In this document: positions 28,706-35,725 of the stretch, in pieces | Layout of the letters: each line of letters opens with the position of its first letter | Position numbering within the stretch: position 1 is the stretch's first letter | NCBI GenBank assembly: GCA_017550685.1 | Contig: JAFZOJ010000078.1 | Span: forward strand, 62,001 to 126,000 | Direction: 5' to 3' | DNA length: 64,000 nucleotides | Source: Treponema sp. | GTDB taxonomy: Bacteria; Spirochaetota; Spirochaetia; Treponematales; Treponemataceae | Position numbers and translations under genes: made by a program | Notes under the pieces: generated by a model | What the model was told of the DNA's origin: nothing | Seen by the model: the letters and a program-made list of their open reading frames with translations, nothing else | The model's database searches: none

Positions 28706-28838
28706 GAAACAGATATACGTGAGCGTAGTGGCGACTGCAAACTGTTTCTATGCTTGCCGAGCGAAGCGAGATAAATCTTTCCTTGCAAGCATAGCCAACA
28801 GTTTGACAGGCGCCACGAAGCGGAAGTATATCTGTTTC
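28706..28838. repeat. Large branched palindromic element (copy 1)
   Basis: The outer arms GAAACAGATATAC (28706-28718) and GTATATCTGTTTC (28826-28838) pair perfectly over 13 bp. Inside are GTGGCG/CGCCAC (28728-28733 with 28811-28816), AAACTGTT/AACAGTTT (28739-28746 with 28797-28804) and CTATGCTTGC/GCAAGCATAG (28748-28757 with 28785-28794). The apical loop carries CGAGCGAAGCGAG. It lies between miaA and the next promoter; no frame across it looks coding. Confidence 0.85.
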
Positions 28839-28852
28839 CTCATGTATTCCTA

Positions 28853-28881
28853 TTGACTAATAAACTGTTTTTTGTCATAAT
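28853..28881 (+). promoter_or_regulatory. Promoter for the 29-codon ribosomal-type gene
   Basis: TTGACT (28853-28858), 17 bp and CATAAT (28876-28881) lie 30 nt before the GTG start, with AGGAG at about 28899-28903 as ribosome-binding site. Confidence 0.65.
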
Positions 28882-28911
28882 ATCAATACTTTATAAAGTA
28901 GGAGTGCCATC

Positions 28912-29001
28912 GTGCCTTGTGGTAAGAAAAGAAAGCGCCAGAAGATGGCGACACATAAGCGAAAGAAGATGCTTAGAAGAAATCGACATAAGAGCAAGTA
29001 G
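28912..29001 (+). CDS. Very small basic protein of the AURKAIP1/COX24 (bS22-like) type
   Basis: A GTG start gives 29 residues: MPCGKKRKRQKMATHKRKKM then LRRNRHKSK, followed by TAG. The KRKRQKMATHKRKKMLRR core matches the tiny AURKAIP1/COX24-domain proteins, which in other bacteria and in mitochondria are small-subunit ribosomal components. AGGAG lies 8 nt upstream, a good promoter at 28853, and a terminator directly follows, so it is a single-gene unit. It is easily missed because of its size and GTG start. Ribosomal function is inferred from the family. Confidence 0.8.
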   Translation: MPCGKKRKRQKMATHKRKKMLRRNRHKSK

Positions 29002-29030
29002 TTTTTTTGTCGACAGCTTGTGTTTCAGAT

Positions 29031-29068
29031 AAGGGGTTTTGTCTTTGAAGACATCCCCTTTTTTTTTA
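29031..29068 (+). terminator. Rho-independent terminator
   Basis: AAGGGG pairs with CCCCTT and GTCTT with AAGAC around a short loop, followed by a run of about ten T. It ends the small ribosomal-type gene and lies immediately before dxs. Confidence 0.85.
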
Positions 29069-29071
29069 ACT

Positions 29072-30967
29072 ATGTTAGAAAATATTCATTCACCATCCGA
29101 TATAAAAAATCTTTCTCAATCACAGCTCAAAGACCTTGCAGCAGAAATACGTAAAACAATCATAAATACTGTAGGCCACAACGGCGGACATCTTGCCAGC
29201 AATCTTGGGGTAGTGGAGCTTACAATTGCGCTTCACCGAGTTTTTGATTCCCCTAACGATGCTATTATTTTTGATGTAAGTCACCAGTGTTATGCCCACA
29301 AGCTTTTGACCGGACGCTTTAATGAGTTTTCAACCCTGCGTCAGAAAAACGGTTTGAGCGGATTTACAAATATTGACGAAAGCGATCACGATTTTTTTAC
29401 AAGCGGTCACAGTTCAACTTCCATAAGCGCGGCTCTGGGACTTTTAACTTCCTGGAATCTTGAAAAAAAAGACGGCAAGGTAATTGCTGTTTTGGGAGAC
29501 GGTGCGCTTACAGGCGGCATGGCTTTTGAAGGACTTTCTAACGCAGGCCAGATGCACAAAAATCTGATAGTAATTTTGAACGACAACAAAATGTCCATTG
29601 ATCATAATACAGGGGCTGTGTCTCGTTATCTGTCCCGCCTTACAATGTCGCATGGATATCAGTCCTTCCGTTACCGTGTAGATAAGGTTGTAGAACGCAT
29701 GGTAGAAAAAATACCAAGCTTTGGACGCCCAATAGATAAATTTATTTTCCGTTTTAAGCGTTCGCTCAAGGGTCTTCTTCTTGCAAACAATCTTTTTACA
29801 GACCTTGGTTTTGAATATGTTGGACCTTTGAACGGCCACAACGAAAAGGTTCTGGAAAATGTTTTGCGCAAGGTTCGTAATCTGTCCAGACCGGTTGTTG
29901 TTCATGTCGTTACCAGAAAAGGTAAGGGCTATGAACCTGCAGAATCTACTCCGGAAAATTTCCACGGTGTAGGACCTTTTAATGTAGAAGACGGTACTTT
30001 TGAAACTCAGTCAGCCGCAGCAGAAAATTCCCTTACCTTTACTCAGGCCTTCAGCAACATCATAGTGGACGCTGCTTCCAAGGATAATCGTATTACAGCT
30101 ATTACTGCTGCCATGGCACAGGGGACCGGTCTTGCAGAATTCAGTAAAAAATACCGTGAACGATTCTTTGATGTTGGTATTGCCGAAGAGCATGCCGTTA
30201 CCTTTGCGGGTGGTCAGGCTAGAGGCGGACTTGTACCGGTTGTCTGCATTTATTCAACCTTTATTCAGCGTGCTGTAGACCAGATGATTCATGATGTTTC
30301 GCTTCAAAAGGCTCATTGTGTTTTTGTATTGGACAGGGCAGGTGTAGTACCGGGTGACGGCGTAACTCATCAGGGACTTTTTGATATTGCCTTGTTCCGT
30401 CCTGTTCCGGGAATTAAGATTTTGAGTCCTGCAAGTGCGGCAGATCTAAAGGTTTGTTTTGATTACGCGCTTGTTACAGATGGTGCAGTTGTAATAAGAA
30501 TACCAAAGGCAGTTTGCCCAACCGAGCTTCCTGAATTTTCACAGAAGGTTCACGAAGGAAAAGGTATACTGCTTTCAAGTCAGGGCAAAGCTTTGCGTAA
30601 TAAATACCTTATTGTTACAACAGGCAGCATGTACAGCGAAGTAAGCCAGGCAGTAAAATCAGAGACTGTAAGCAAACTTAAGACAGATATTTACATCCTG
30701 CGTTTTATCAAACCGTTTAATGAAGAATATTTTGTAGACCTTGCAAGCCAGTATAAGGCAGTTCTTTTTGTAGAAGACGGAGTTATTACAGGCGGCATAA
30801 GCGAACATCTTTGCGGAGTCCTTGCACAGAATAAATACCTTCGCACAAAGGTTCTTGCTTTTGAAGATAAATTTTATTCACACGCAGACCGCCAGCAGAT
30901 TCTGGACAAGGCCGGCATGTCTCCTTCAAAAATTGCACAGGCCTTAAAGGAGCTTGCAGATGCTTGA
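29072..30967 (+). CDS. dxs: 1-deoxy-D-xylulose-5-phosphate synthase
   Basis: Dxs condenses pyruvate and glyceraldehyde 3-phosphate, the first step of the MEP isoprenoid route, using thiamine diphosphate. From the ATG at 29072 the protein has 631 residues: the GHNGGHLASNLGVVELTIAL block, the ThDP motif GDGALTGGMAFEGLSNAG, GPLNGHN, and the catalytic Glu region GIAEEHAVTFAGG. A TTG 33 nt upstream would place the terminator hairpin inside the gene, so I reject it. The last codons overlap the folP start. MEP-pathway dimethylallyl diphosphate also supplies MiaA, encoded nearby. Confidence 0.95.
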   Translation: MLENIHSPSDIKNLSQSQLKDLAAEIRKTIINTVGHNGGHLASNLGVVELTIALHRVFDSPNDAIIFDVSHQCYAHKLLTGRFNEFSTLRQKNGLSGFTNIDESDHDFFTSGHSSTSISAALGLLTSWNLEKKDGKVIAVLGDGALTGGMAFEGLSNAGQMHKNLIVILNDNKMSIDHNTGAVSRYLSRLTMSHGYQSFRYRVDKVVERMVEKIPSFGRPIDKFIFRFKRSLKGLLLANNLFTDLGFEYVGPLNGHNEKVLENVLRKVRNLSRPVVVHVVTRKGKGYEPAESTPENFHGVGPFNVEDGTFETQSAAAENSLTFTQAFSNIIVDAASKDNRITAITAAMAQGTGLAEFSKKYRERFFDVGIAEEHAVTFAGGQARGGLVPVVCIYSTFIQRAVDQMIHDVSLQKAHCVFVLDRAGVVPGDGVTHQGLFDIALFRPVPGIKILSPASAADLKVCFDYALVTDGAVVIRIPKAVCPTELPEFSQKVHEGKGILLSSQGKALRNKYLIVTTGSMYSEVSQAVKSETVSKLKTDIYILRFIKPFNEEYFVDLASQYKAVLFVEDGVITGGISEHLCGVLAQNKYLRTKVLAFEDKFYSHADRQQILDKAGMSPSKIAQALKELADA

Positions 30968-31739
30968 GATGACCTTTGGTCGTAAACGTATAAGTACAGA
31001 CCGTCCTGCCTTTGTTATGGGTATTGTAAACGCAACTCCCGATTCCTTTTACGAAAACAGCCGCGGAGACTTTGACCTTGCCATGAAGCTTGTAGAAGAC
31101 GGAGCAGATATCATTGATATTGGCGGAGAATCTACACGCCCGGGCTTTACTCCTGTTGACGAACAGGAAGAGCTTGACCGTGTAATTCCTCTTATCGAAA
31201 AACTTAACAAAAACAGCGATGTGGTAATTTCCATTGATACTACCAAGCCTGCCGTTATAAGCGAAGCACTAGAATGCGGGGCAGACATAATAAACAACGT
31301 TCTTTCCTTTGATAACGACGATACTACACTCCGGCAGATTGCAGATTCAGCCGCTTCGGTAATCCTTATGCACCACACAGGAGAAGGAATTGACGGAATC
31401 TGCTCTTATCTTAACAAAAAGGCAGAATTTTGCATAAAAGCAGGTATTGAACGCGACAAACTTATCCTTGACCCTGGCATTGGTTTTGGCAAAAGCTTTG
31501 AACAAAATGTAGAGGCAATCAAATATACAGACCGTCTTTGCGCCCTTGGATACCCCGTTTTAATGGCTCTGTCGCGTAAATCAAGCATAGGCATGATGAC
31601 TGGCCGCCCTGTAGAACAGAGACTTAGCGGAACAGTTACTGCCGACATCATCAGTATACTCAAAGGTGCAAAAATTATCCGCGTTCACGACGTTTTAGAT
31701 GCAATTGATTCGTTAAATGTAATGAAATATTTTGAATAG
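30960..31739 (+). CDS. folP: Dihydropteroate synthase
   Basis: FolP joins p-aminobenzoate to 6-hydroxymethyl-dihydropterin diphosphate in folate synthesis and is the sulfonamide target. The protein has GIVNATPDSFYENSR, DIGGESTRPGF, SIDTTKPAV, DPGIGFGKSFEQN and ALSRKSSIG, all the usual TIM-barrel loops. I use the ATG at 30960 because AAGGAG lies 7 nt upstream inside the dxs end; an ATG two codons before also exists. Translation is probably coupled to dxs. Confidence 0.95.
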   Translation: MLEMTFGRKRISTDRPAFVMGIVNATPDSFYENSRGDFDLAMKLVEDGADIIDIGGESTRPGFTPVDEQEELDRVIPLIEKLNKNSDVVISIDTTKPAVISEALECGADIINNVLSFDNDDTTLRQIADSAASVILMHHTGEGIDGICSYLNKKAEFCIKAGIERDKLILDPGIGFGKSFEQNVEAIKYTDRLCALGYPVLMALSRKSSIGMMTGRPVEQRLSGTVTADIISILKGAKIIRVHDVLDAIDSLNVMKYFE

Positions 31740-31764
31740 TGTGTTATAATATTTAAACAAAAAA

Positions 31765-32580
31765 ATGGAAATATTTAACAAACTTCTTTACATTTACGAT
31801 TTTATCCGCCCTGTTTTAGACATTGCTGTCCTTACTTTCCTTTTGTATAAAGCATATGATTTTATGACAAAGTCAAACAGCATTCAGATCTTAAAATCGG
31901 GTGTTATTGTACTTATTGCCTACGGAATTGCAGAAGTTCTTAAATTAAATACCATTTTGTGGATTTTGCGCATATTGGCTCCTGGTCTTGTTATTGCCTT
32001 TGCCGTAATCTTTCAGCCCGAAATCCGTAAACTCTTCCTCAGAATTGGTCAGAGCAAATGGTTTGCCTTTGGTTCACGTTCAAAGCATACTTATGTAGAT
32101 GCCGTACTTACTGCAGCCGAAATGCTTTCCAAAGAACGCCGTGGTATGCTGGCTGTTTTCCTGCGACATACCAAGCTTGACAACTACATGCAGTCGGGAA
32201 CAAGGCTCAATGCAGATATTTCTTCGAGCCTTCTGGTAACCATATTTGGTAAAGATACACCGCTTCACGACGGAGCCTGTTTTATTCAGGGTGGCAAACT
32301 GCTGGCTGCGGGCTGCTTCCTTCCGCTCAGTGAAGATTACAATATCAAAAAAACCTTTGGAACCCGTCACCGTGCGGCTCTTGGACTTTCCGAAGTTTCT
32401 GATGCCGTAGTACTTGTAGTTTCCGAAGAAACCGGTGCCATAAGTCTGGCCTACGATTCCAAATTGAATTATGACCTTGATATGAACGAACTTACAAAGA
32501 TTCTTGAAAAACTTCTTGAATTACCGCCAGAAGCCAAAAATATAGAGGATACAATCGATGAAAGCAAACCAGTTCTTTAA
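31765..32580 (+). CDS. cdaA: Diadenylate cyclase
   Basis: CdaA makes the second messenger c-di-AMP from two ATP. The 271-residue protein has three N-terminal membrane helices (about residues 15-85) and a DAC domain with LHDGAC (DGA 169-171) and TRHRAALGLSE (RHR 201-203), both catalytic motifs intact. Its 3' end overlaps the cdaR start by 23 nt, as in the cdaA-cdaR pairs of other bacteria. A TATAAT box lies upstream near 31744 but I see no matching -35, and the gene may be read from dxs-folP. Confidence 0.95.
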   Translation: MEIFNKLLYIYDFIRPVLDIAVLTFLLYKAYDFMTKSNSIQILKSGVIVLIAYGIAEVLKLNTILWILRILAPGLVIAFAVIFQPEIRKLFLRIGQSKWFAFGSRSKHTYVDAVLTAAEMLSKERRGMLAVFLRHTKLDNYMQSGTRLNADISSSLLVTIFGKDTPLHDGACFIQGGKLLAAGCFLPLSEDYNIKKTFGTRHRAALGLSEVSDAVVLVVSEETGAISLAYDSKLNYDLDMNELTKILEKLLELPPEAKNIEDTIDESKPVL

Positions 32581-33538
32581 TAAAATCCTCGATAAATGGC
32601 CTGTAAAGGTCGGCTGTCTCATAATTGCAATTGCGCTGTATCTGTTTCATCAGTCTTCGCTTACAGAAAAAAAGTCTTTTGTACTTCCTGTTCAGGTTAT
32701 AGAAGAAGGCGCTGTAATTCACACAGGAGATTCTGTTTCTAATGTTACCGTTACGGTCAAGGCAAATACAGAGCAAGTTTCTTCAATTCACACAAACCAG
32801 CTGCAGGCTTATATAAGCTTAAATGATATTTCCAAAAACGGTGAATATACTGTTCCGGTTAAGGTAAATGTTGCCGAAGAAATCCTTAGCTTTGATCCGT
32901 TTGAAATTAAGGTAAAGCCTGAGTATGTAAAAATCCGCGTTGAGAACAAAGACCTTAAGGATGTTTACATTGAGCCTTCTATCATCGGTGAGCCTGAGCA
33001 TGGTTACGAAATTACAGAGATTAAGGTAAATCCTGTTACTGCAGAAATTATGGGTCCGGAATCAATCGTAGAAAATACAAAGAAAATCTATACCGAAAAA
33101 ATTGATGTTACCGGCCTTGCTAAAAAAGAAACCTTCAGGGTTAATTTCCGTTCAATCAACAAGCTCATTACAGTTTCTGATATGGAGCCGGTTGAGGTAA
33201 GCGTTAAGATTGAGCCGAAACAGATGGAACGCACCTTTGAAGATTTTGAAGTTTTCATAAACGGATTAAACGAATCATTTGCAATAAAAGATGGAACTCC
33301 TGTAATTACATTTGTACTTTCGGGTACTGTTCCTGTGCTGGAAAACTATACTCCGGCAAAACGTTTTGTTACACTGGATTTAAGGCATATAACAGAGACC
33401 GGTGAATACGAGCTGCCACTTAACTACAGTGTACCGTCTTATCTTGTACTTATGGAAGGTGCCCCGACAACCATAAAGGTACAGATTGAAAAAGTTGAAG
33501 ATTTCATGAAAGAAAATGAGGGCGGGGTGGCTGAATGA
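32558..33538 (+). CDS. cdaR: YbbR/CdaR-domain regulator of diadenylate cyclase
   Basis: CdaR is a membrane-anchored extracytoplasmic protein that modulates CdaA. The 326-residue protein has one N-terminal helix (WPVKVGCLIIAIALYLF) followed by three YbbR-like repeats, with pieces such as LPVQVIEEGA, IEPSIIGEPEHGYEITEIKV and VTAEIMGPES. The start ATG lies inside cdaA, so expression is coupled. acpS overlaps its end by 4 nt. In Firmicutes glmM follows; here it is acpS instead. Confidence 0.88.
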   Translation: MKANQFFNKILDKWPVKVGCLIIAIALYLFHQSSLTEKKSFVLPVQVIEEGAVIHTGDSVSNVTVTVKANTEQVSSIHTNQLQAYISLNDISKNGEYTVPVKVNVAEEILSFDPFEIKVKPEYVKIRVENKDLKDVYIEPSIIGEPEHGYEITEIKVNPVTAEIMGPESIVENTKKIYTEKIDVTGLAKKETFRVNFRSINKLITVSDMEPVEVSVKIEPKQMERTFEDFEVFINGLNESFAIKDGTPVITFVLSGTVPVLENYTPAKRFVTLDLRHITETGEYELPLNYSVPSYLVLMEGAPTTIKVQIEKVEDFMKENEGGVAE

Positions 33539-33906
33539 TTTGCGGACTTGGCGTAGACATGACAACGGTAGAACGGTTCATGTCCTGGATAGAAAAACCG
33601 GAAATGATTACAAGGTTTTTTAATCAGGAGGAATTGTGTAAAAATCCTAACGTTGCTTTTCAAAAGGAACATTACGCAGTCCGTTTTGCCGCAAAGGAAG
33701 CATTTGGTAAGGCGCTGGGAACAGGCATTACAGGCTTTAATCTTTGCGATGTATATATAAAAAGTGAACCTAACGGGCGGCCTGTTTTAAAGGTCCAGGG
33801 TTCTGCAGAAAAAAAATTGAAAGAGATTTTTGGCGACTGTAAGCTGCATGTTTCATTGAGTCACGAAAAAAATAATGCGGTTGCAGTTGTAATTATAGAA
33901 AAATAA
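33535..33906 (+). CDS. acpS: Holo-[acyl-carrier-protein] synthase
   Basis: AcpS transfers 4'-phosphopantetheine from CoA to acyl carrier protein. The 123-residue protein has GLGVDMTTVERF with the metal-binding aspartate, and RFAAKEAFGKALGTG, the second signature. The ATG overlaps the cdaR stop by 4 nt (ATGA), with GGCGGGG upstream as a possible ribosome-binding site. The C-terminus reads LSHEKNNAVAVVIIEK, typical of the family. Confidence 0.93.
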   Translation: MICGLGVDMTTVERFMSWIEKPEMITRFFNQEELCKNPNVAFQKEHYAVRFAAKEAFGKALGTGITGFNLCDVYIKSEPNGRPVLKVQGSAEKKLKEIFGDCKLHVSLSHEKNNAVAVVIIEK

Positions 33907-33930
33907 AAAGTAGGTGCCGGAGGTTAGATA

Positions 33931-34824
33931 ATGGCTTATTCATCTTCATCAAAAAGCAAGAGTGCAGGTACAGAAAAGAAAGCTTCTATTTCGTATTGGT
34001 CCAAGGATAAATGCGATTGTCCTGTTTGCAAAAAACCGTTTGAACGTGAAATTATGCGCAGCGGTAATGGACGTATGAATGCGGGTAATCTTTCTGATGA
34101 GCTTCACCGTGACTATATTCCTTCTGCTAAATACGGAAAGGTGTATCCTTTGATTTACGAGGTAGGCTGCTGTCCAAACTGCTATACTGCTTTTTTGTGG
34201 AACGATTTTGCACCTATAAAAAATCCGGATATTGCAGATCGTATTTATGACAACTACGAAAAAAGAAAAAAGGCAACCGAGGTTATTTTCCCATATTTTA
34301 ATTTGAAAAAAGAACGCACACTTTATGACGGAGCGGCCATGTATTATATGGCACTCCAGACTTATGATGTTTGCGATGTTGATATGCTGCCAACTTTGAA
34401 AAAGGCTATTATTTCCCTGCGTCTTGCATGGCTTACAAAAGAAATTGATGATGCTTGTGCAGATCATAATTATGATTATGTTTCTCAGGTGTTCTACCGC
34501 AAGGCACTGTTCTTTTATCAGCAGGCATTGCAGAACGAACAGGCCCGCACCGAAAAATGTTCTACGCTTAATAATTTTGGTCCTGATATGGATAAGAACT
34601 ATGGATGGGATGGTGTTGTTTATTTGAGCGGTCTGCTTGAGTATAAATACGGTCAGAGGGAAGATATTCAGTTAAGACTTAAAAAGCTGAGCGAATCTAA
34701 AACTGCAATTGCACGTATCTTTGGTCTGGGTAAATCTTCCAAGAACAAGCCGGGTCCTTTGCTGGAGCATGCACGTACCCTTTATGATAATCTTACCAAA
34801 GAGCTTAAAGACGACGACTTATAA
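33931..34824 (+). CDS. DUF2225 protein with zinc-ribbon cysteines
   Basis: The 297-residue protein begins with about 25 low-complexity residues, then the DUF2225 block: CDCPVCKKPFE, later YEVGCCPNCYTAFLWNDF, whose CxxC pairs would bind zinc. A helical TPR-like region follows (about 120-290). The family is common in spirochaetes and clostridia and has no settled function. GCCGGAGG before the ATG is a good ribosome-binding site. It stands between acpS and truA in the same direction. Confidence 0.85.
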   Translation: MAYSSSSKSKSAGTEKKASISYWSKDKCDCPVCKKPFEREIMRSGNGRMNAGNLSDELHRDYIPSAKYGKVYPLIYEVGCCPNCYTAFLWNDFAPIKNPDIADRIYDNYEKRKKATEVIFPYFNLKKERTLYDGAAMYYMALQTYDVCDVDMLPTLKKAIISLRLAWLTKEIDDACADHNYDYVSQVFYRKALFFYQQALQNEQARTEKCSTLNNFGPDMDKNYGWDGVVYLSGLLEYKYGQREDIQLRLKKLSESKTAIARIFGLGKSSKNKPGPLLEHARTLYDNLTKELKDDDL

Positions 34825-34838
34825 ATCGGCGGTTACCA

Positions 34839-35633
34839 ATGCATAATATTCTTCTTACAGTTTCTTATGACGGAACGGATTTTTGCGGCTGGCAGCGTCA
34901 GGATGATAAAAACGGCGGCCAGGCTGACAGAACCGTGCAGGGCGAAATTGAAGCGGCTTTGTTTAAGCTTTGCGGTCAAAAGATAAATCTTTATGGTTCA
35001 GGACGCACAGACAGCGGAGTTCATGCCTTTGGTCAGGCTGCAAATTTTTATTCTCCGATAGATTCCATGCCTGCTGCAAATTATGTAAGGGCGCTCAATT
35101 CATTTTTGCCGGATGATGTAAGGATTGTAAATGCACAGGAAGTTGATGAAGACTTTAATTCCAGAAAGTCTGCAACCAGCCGTGTGTACAGATATTTTAT
35201 AAGCTTTGGAAACTGTGTTTCGGCAGATAATTCACGTTTTTGCTGGTATGTGCCAAATTATACTCCGAAACTGGAAAGGCTTAATGCCTATGTAAAAGAC
35301 TTTCACGGAGAAACTGATTGTGCTTCTTTAGCAGCCAGCGGGGACGAAAGCGTTTCGTCAAACAGGTATATAGATTCCTGCCGTTTTTTTATGCAGAAGG
35401 ACAGATGGGGTAGTGACCAGCTTGTTTTTGAAATTGAGGCCAATGCCTTTTTGTGGAAAATGGTTCGTACGCTGACAGGAACTTTGATTAATCTTGATAA
35501 GACTGGAGCAGCGGAAGACAGCTTTAATAAAATTATTGAGGCCCGCGACCGCACTCAGGCAGGAGTTACCGCCCCGCCGACAGGCCTTTTTTTATACCAG
35601 ATTAAATTTGACGGAATAAGAAGACATATATAA
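34839..35633 (+). CDS. truA: tRNA pseudouridine(38-40) synthase
   Basis: TruA converts uridines 38-40 of the anticodon arm to pseudouridine. The 264-residue protein has SYDGTDFCGWQRQ, the catalytic block LYGSGRTDSGVHAFGQAA with D58, and the late FEIEANAFLWKMVRTLTGTL motif. All family landmarks are present. The TAA stop is followed at once by a paired-hairpin repeat that fills the space to the convergent priA gene. Confidence 0.95.
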   Translation: MHNILLTVSYDGTDFCGWQRQDDKNGGQADRTVQGEIEAALFKLCGQKINLYGSGRTDSGVHAFGQAANFYSPIDSMPAANYVRALNSFLPDDVRIVNAQEVDEDFNSRKSATSRVYRYFISFGNCVSADNSRFCWYVPNYTPKLERLNAYVKDFHGETDCASLAASGDESVSSNRYIDSCRFFMQKDRWGSDQLVFEIEANAFLWKMVRTLTGTLINLDKTGAAEDSFNKIIEARDRTQAGVTAPPTGLFLYQIKFDGIRRHI

Positions 35634-35720
35634 GATTGTCGGGTCAAGCCCGACAATGACATGTCATTCCCAGGTCAAGCCCGACAATGACATGTCATTC
35701 CCGGGCTTGACCCGGGAATC
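35634..35720. repeat. Three pentaloop hairpins between truA and priA
   Basis: Order: ATTGTCGGG-TCAAG-CCCGACAAT, then a hybrid TTCCCAGG-TCAAG-CCCGACAA whose two sides come from different stem types, then ATTCCCGGG-CTTGA-CCCGGGAAT. They are joined by GACATGTCATT. The left end touches the truA stop (35631-35633) and the right end lies 5 nt from the priA stop (35728-35726). With the flanking T and A runs it could terminate transcription in both directions. Confidence 0.88.
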
Positions 35721-35725
35721 TTTTA

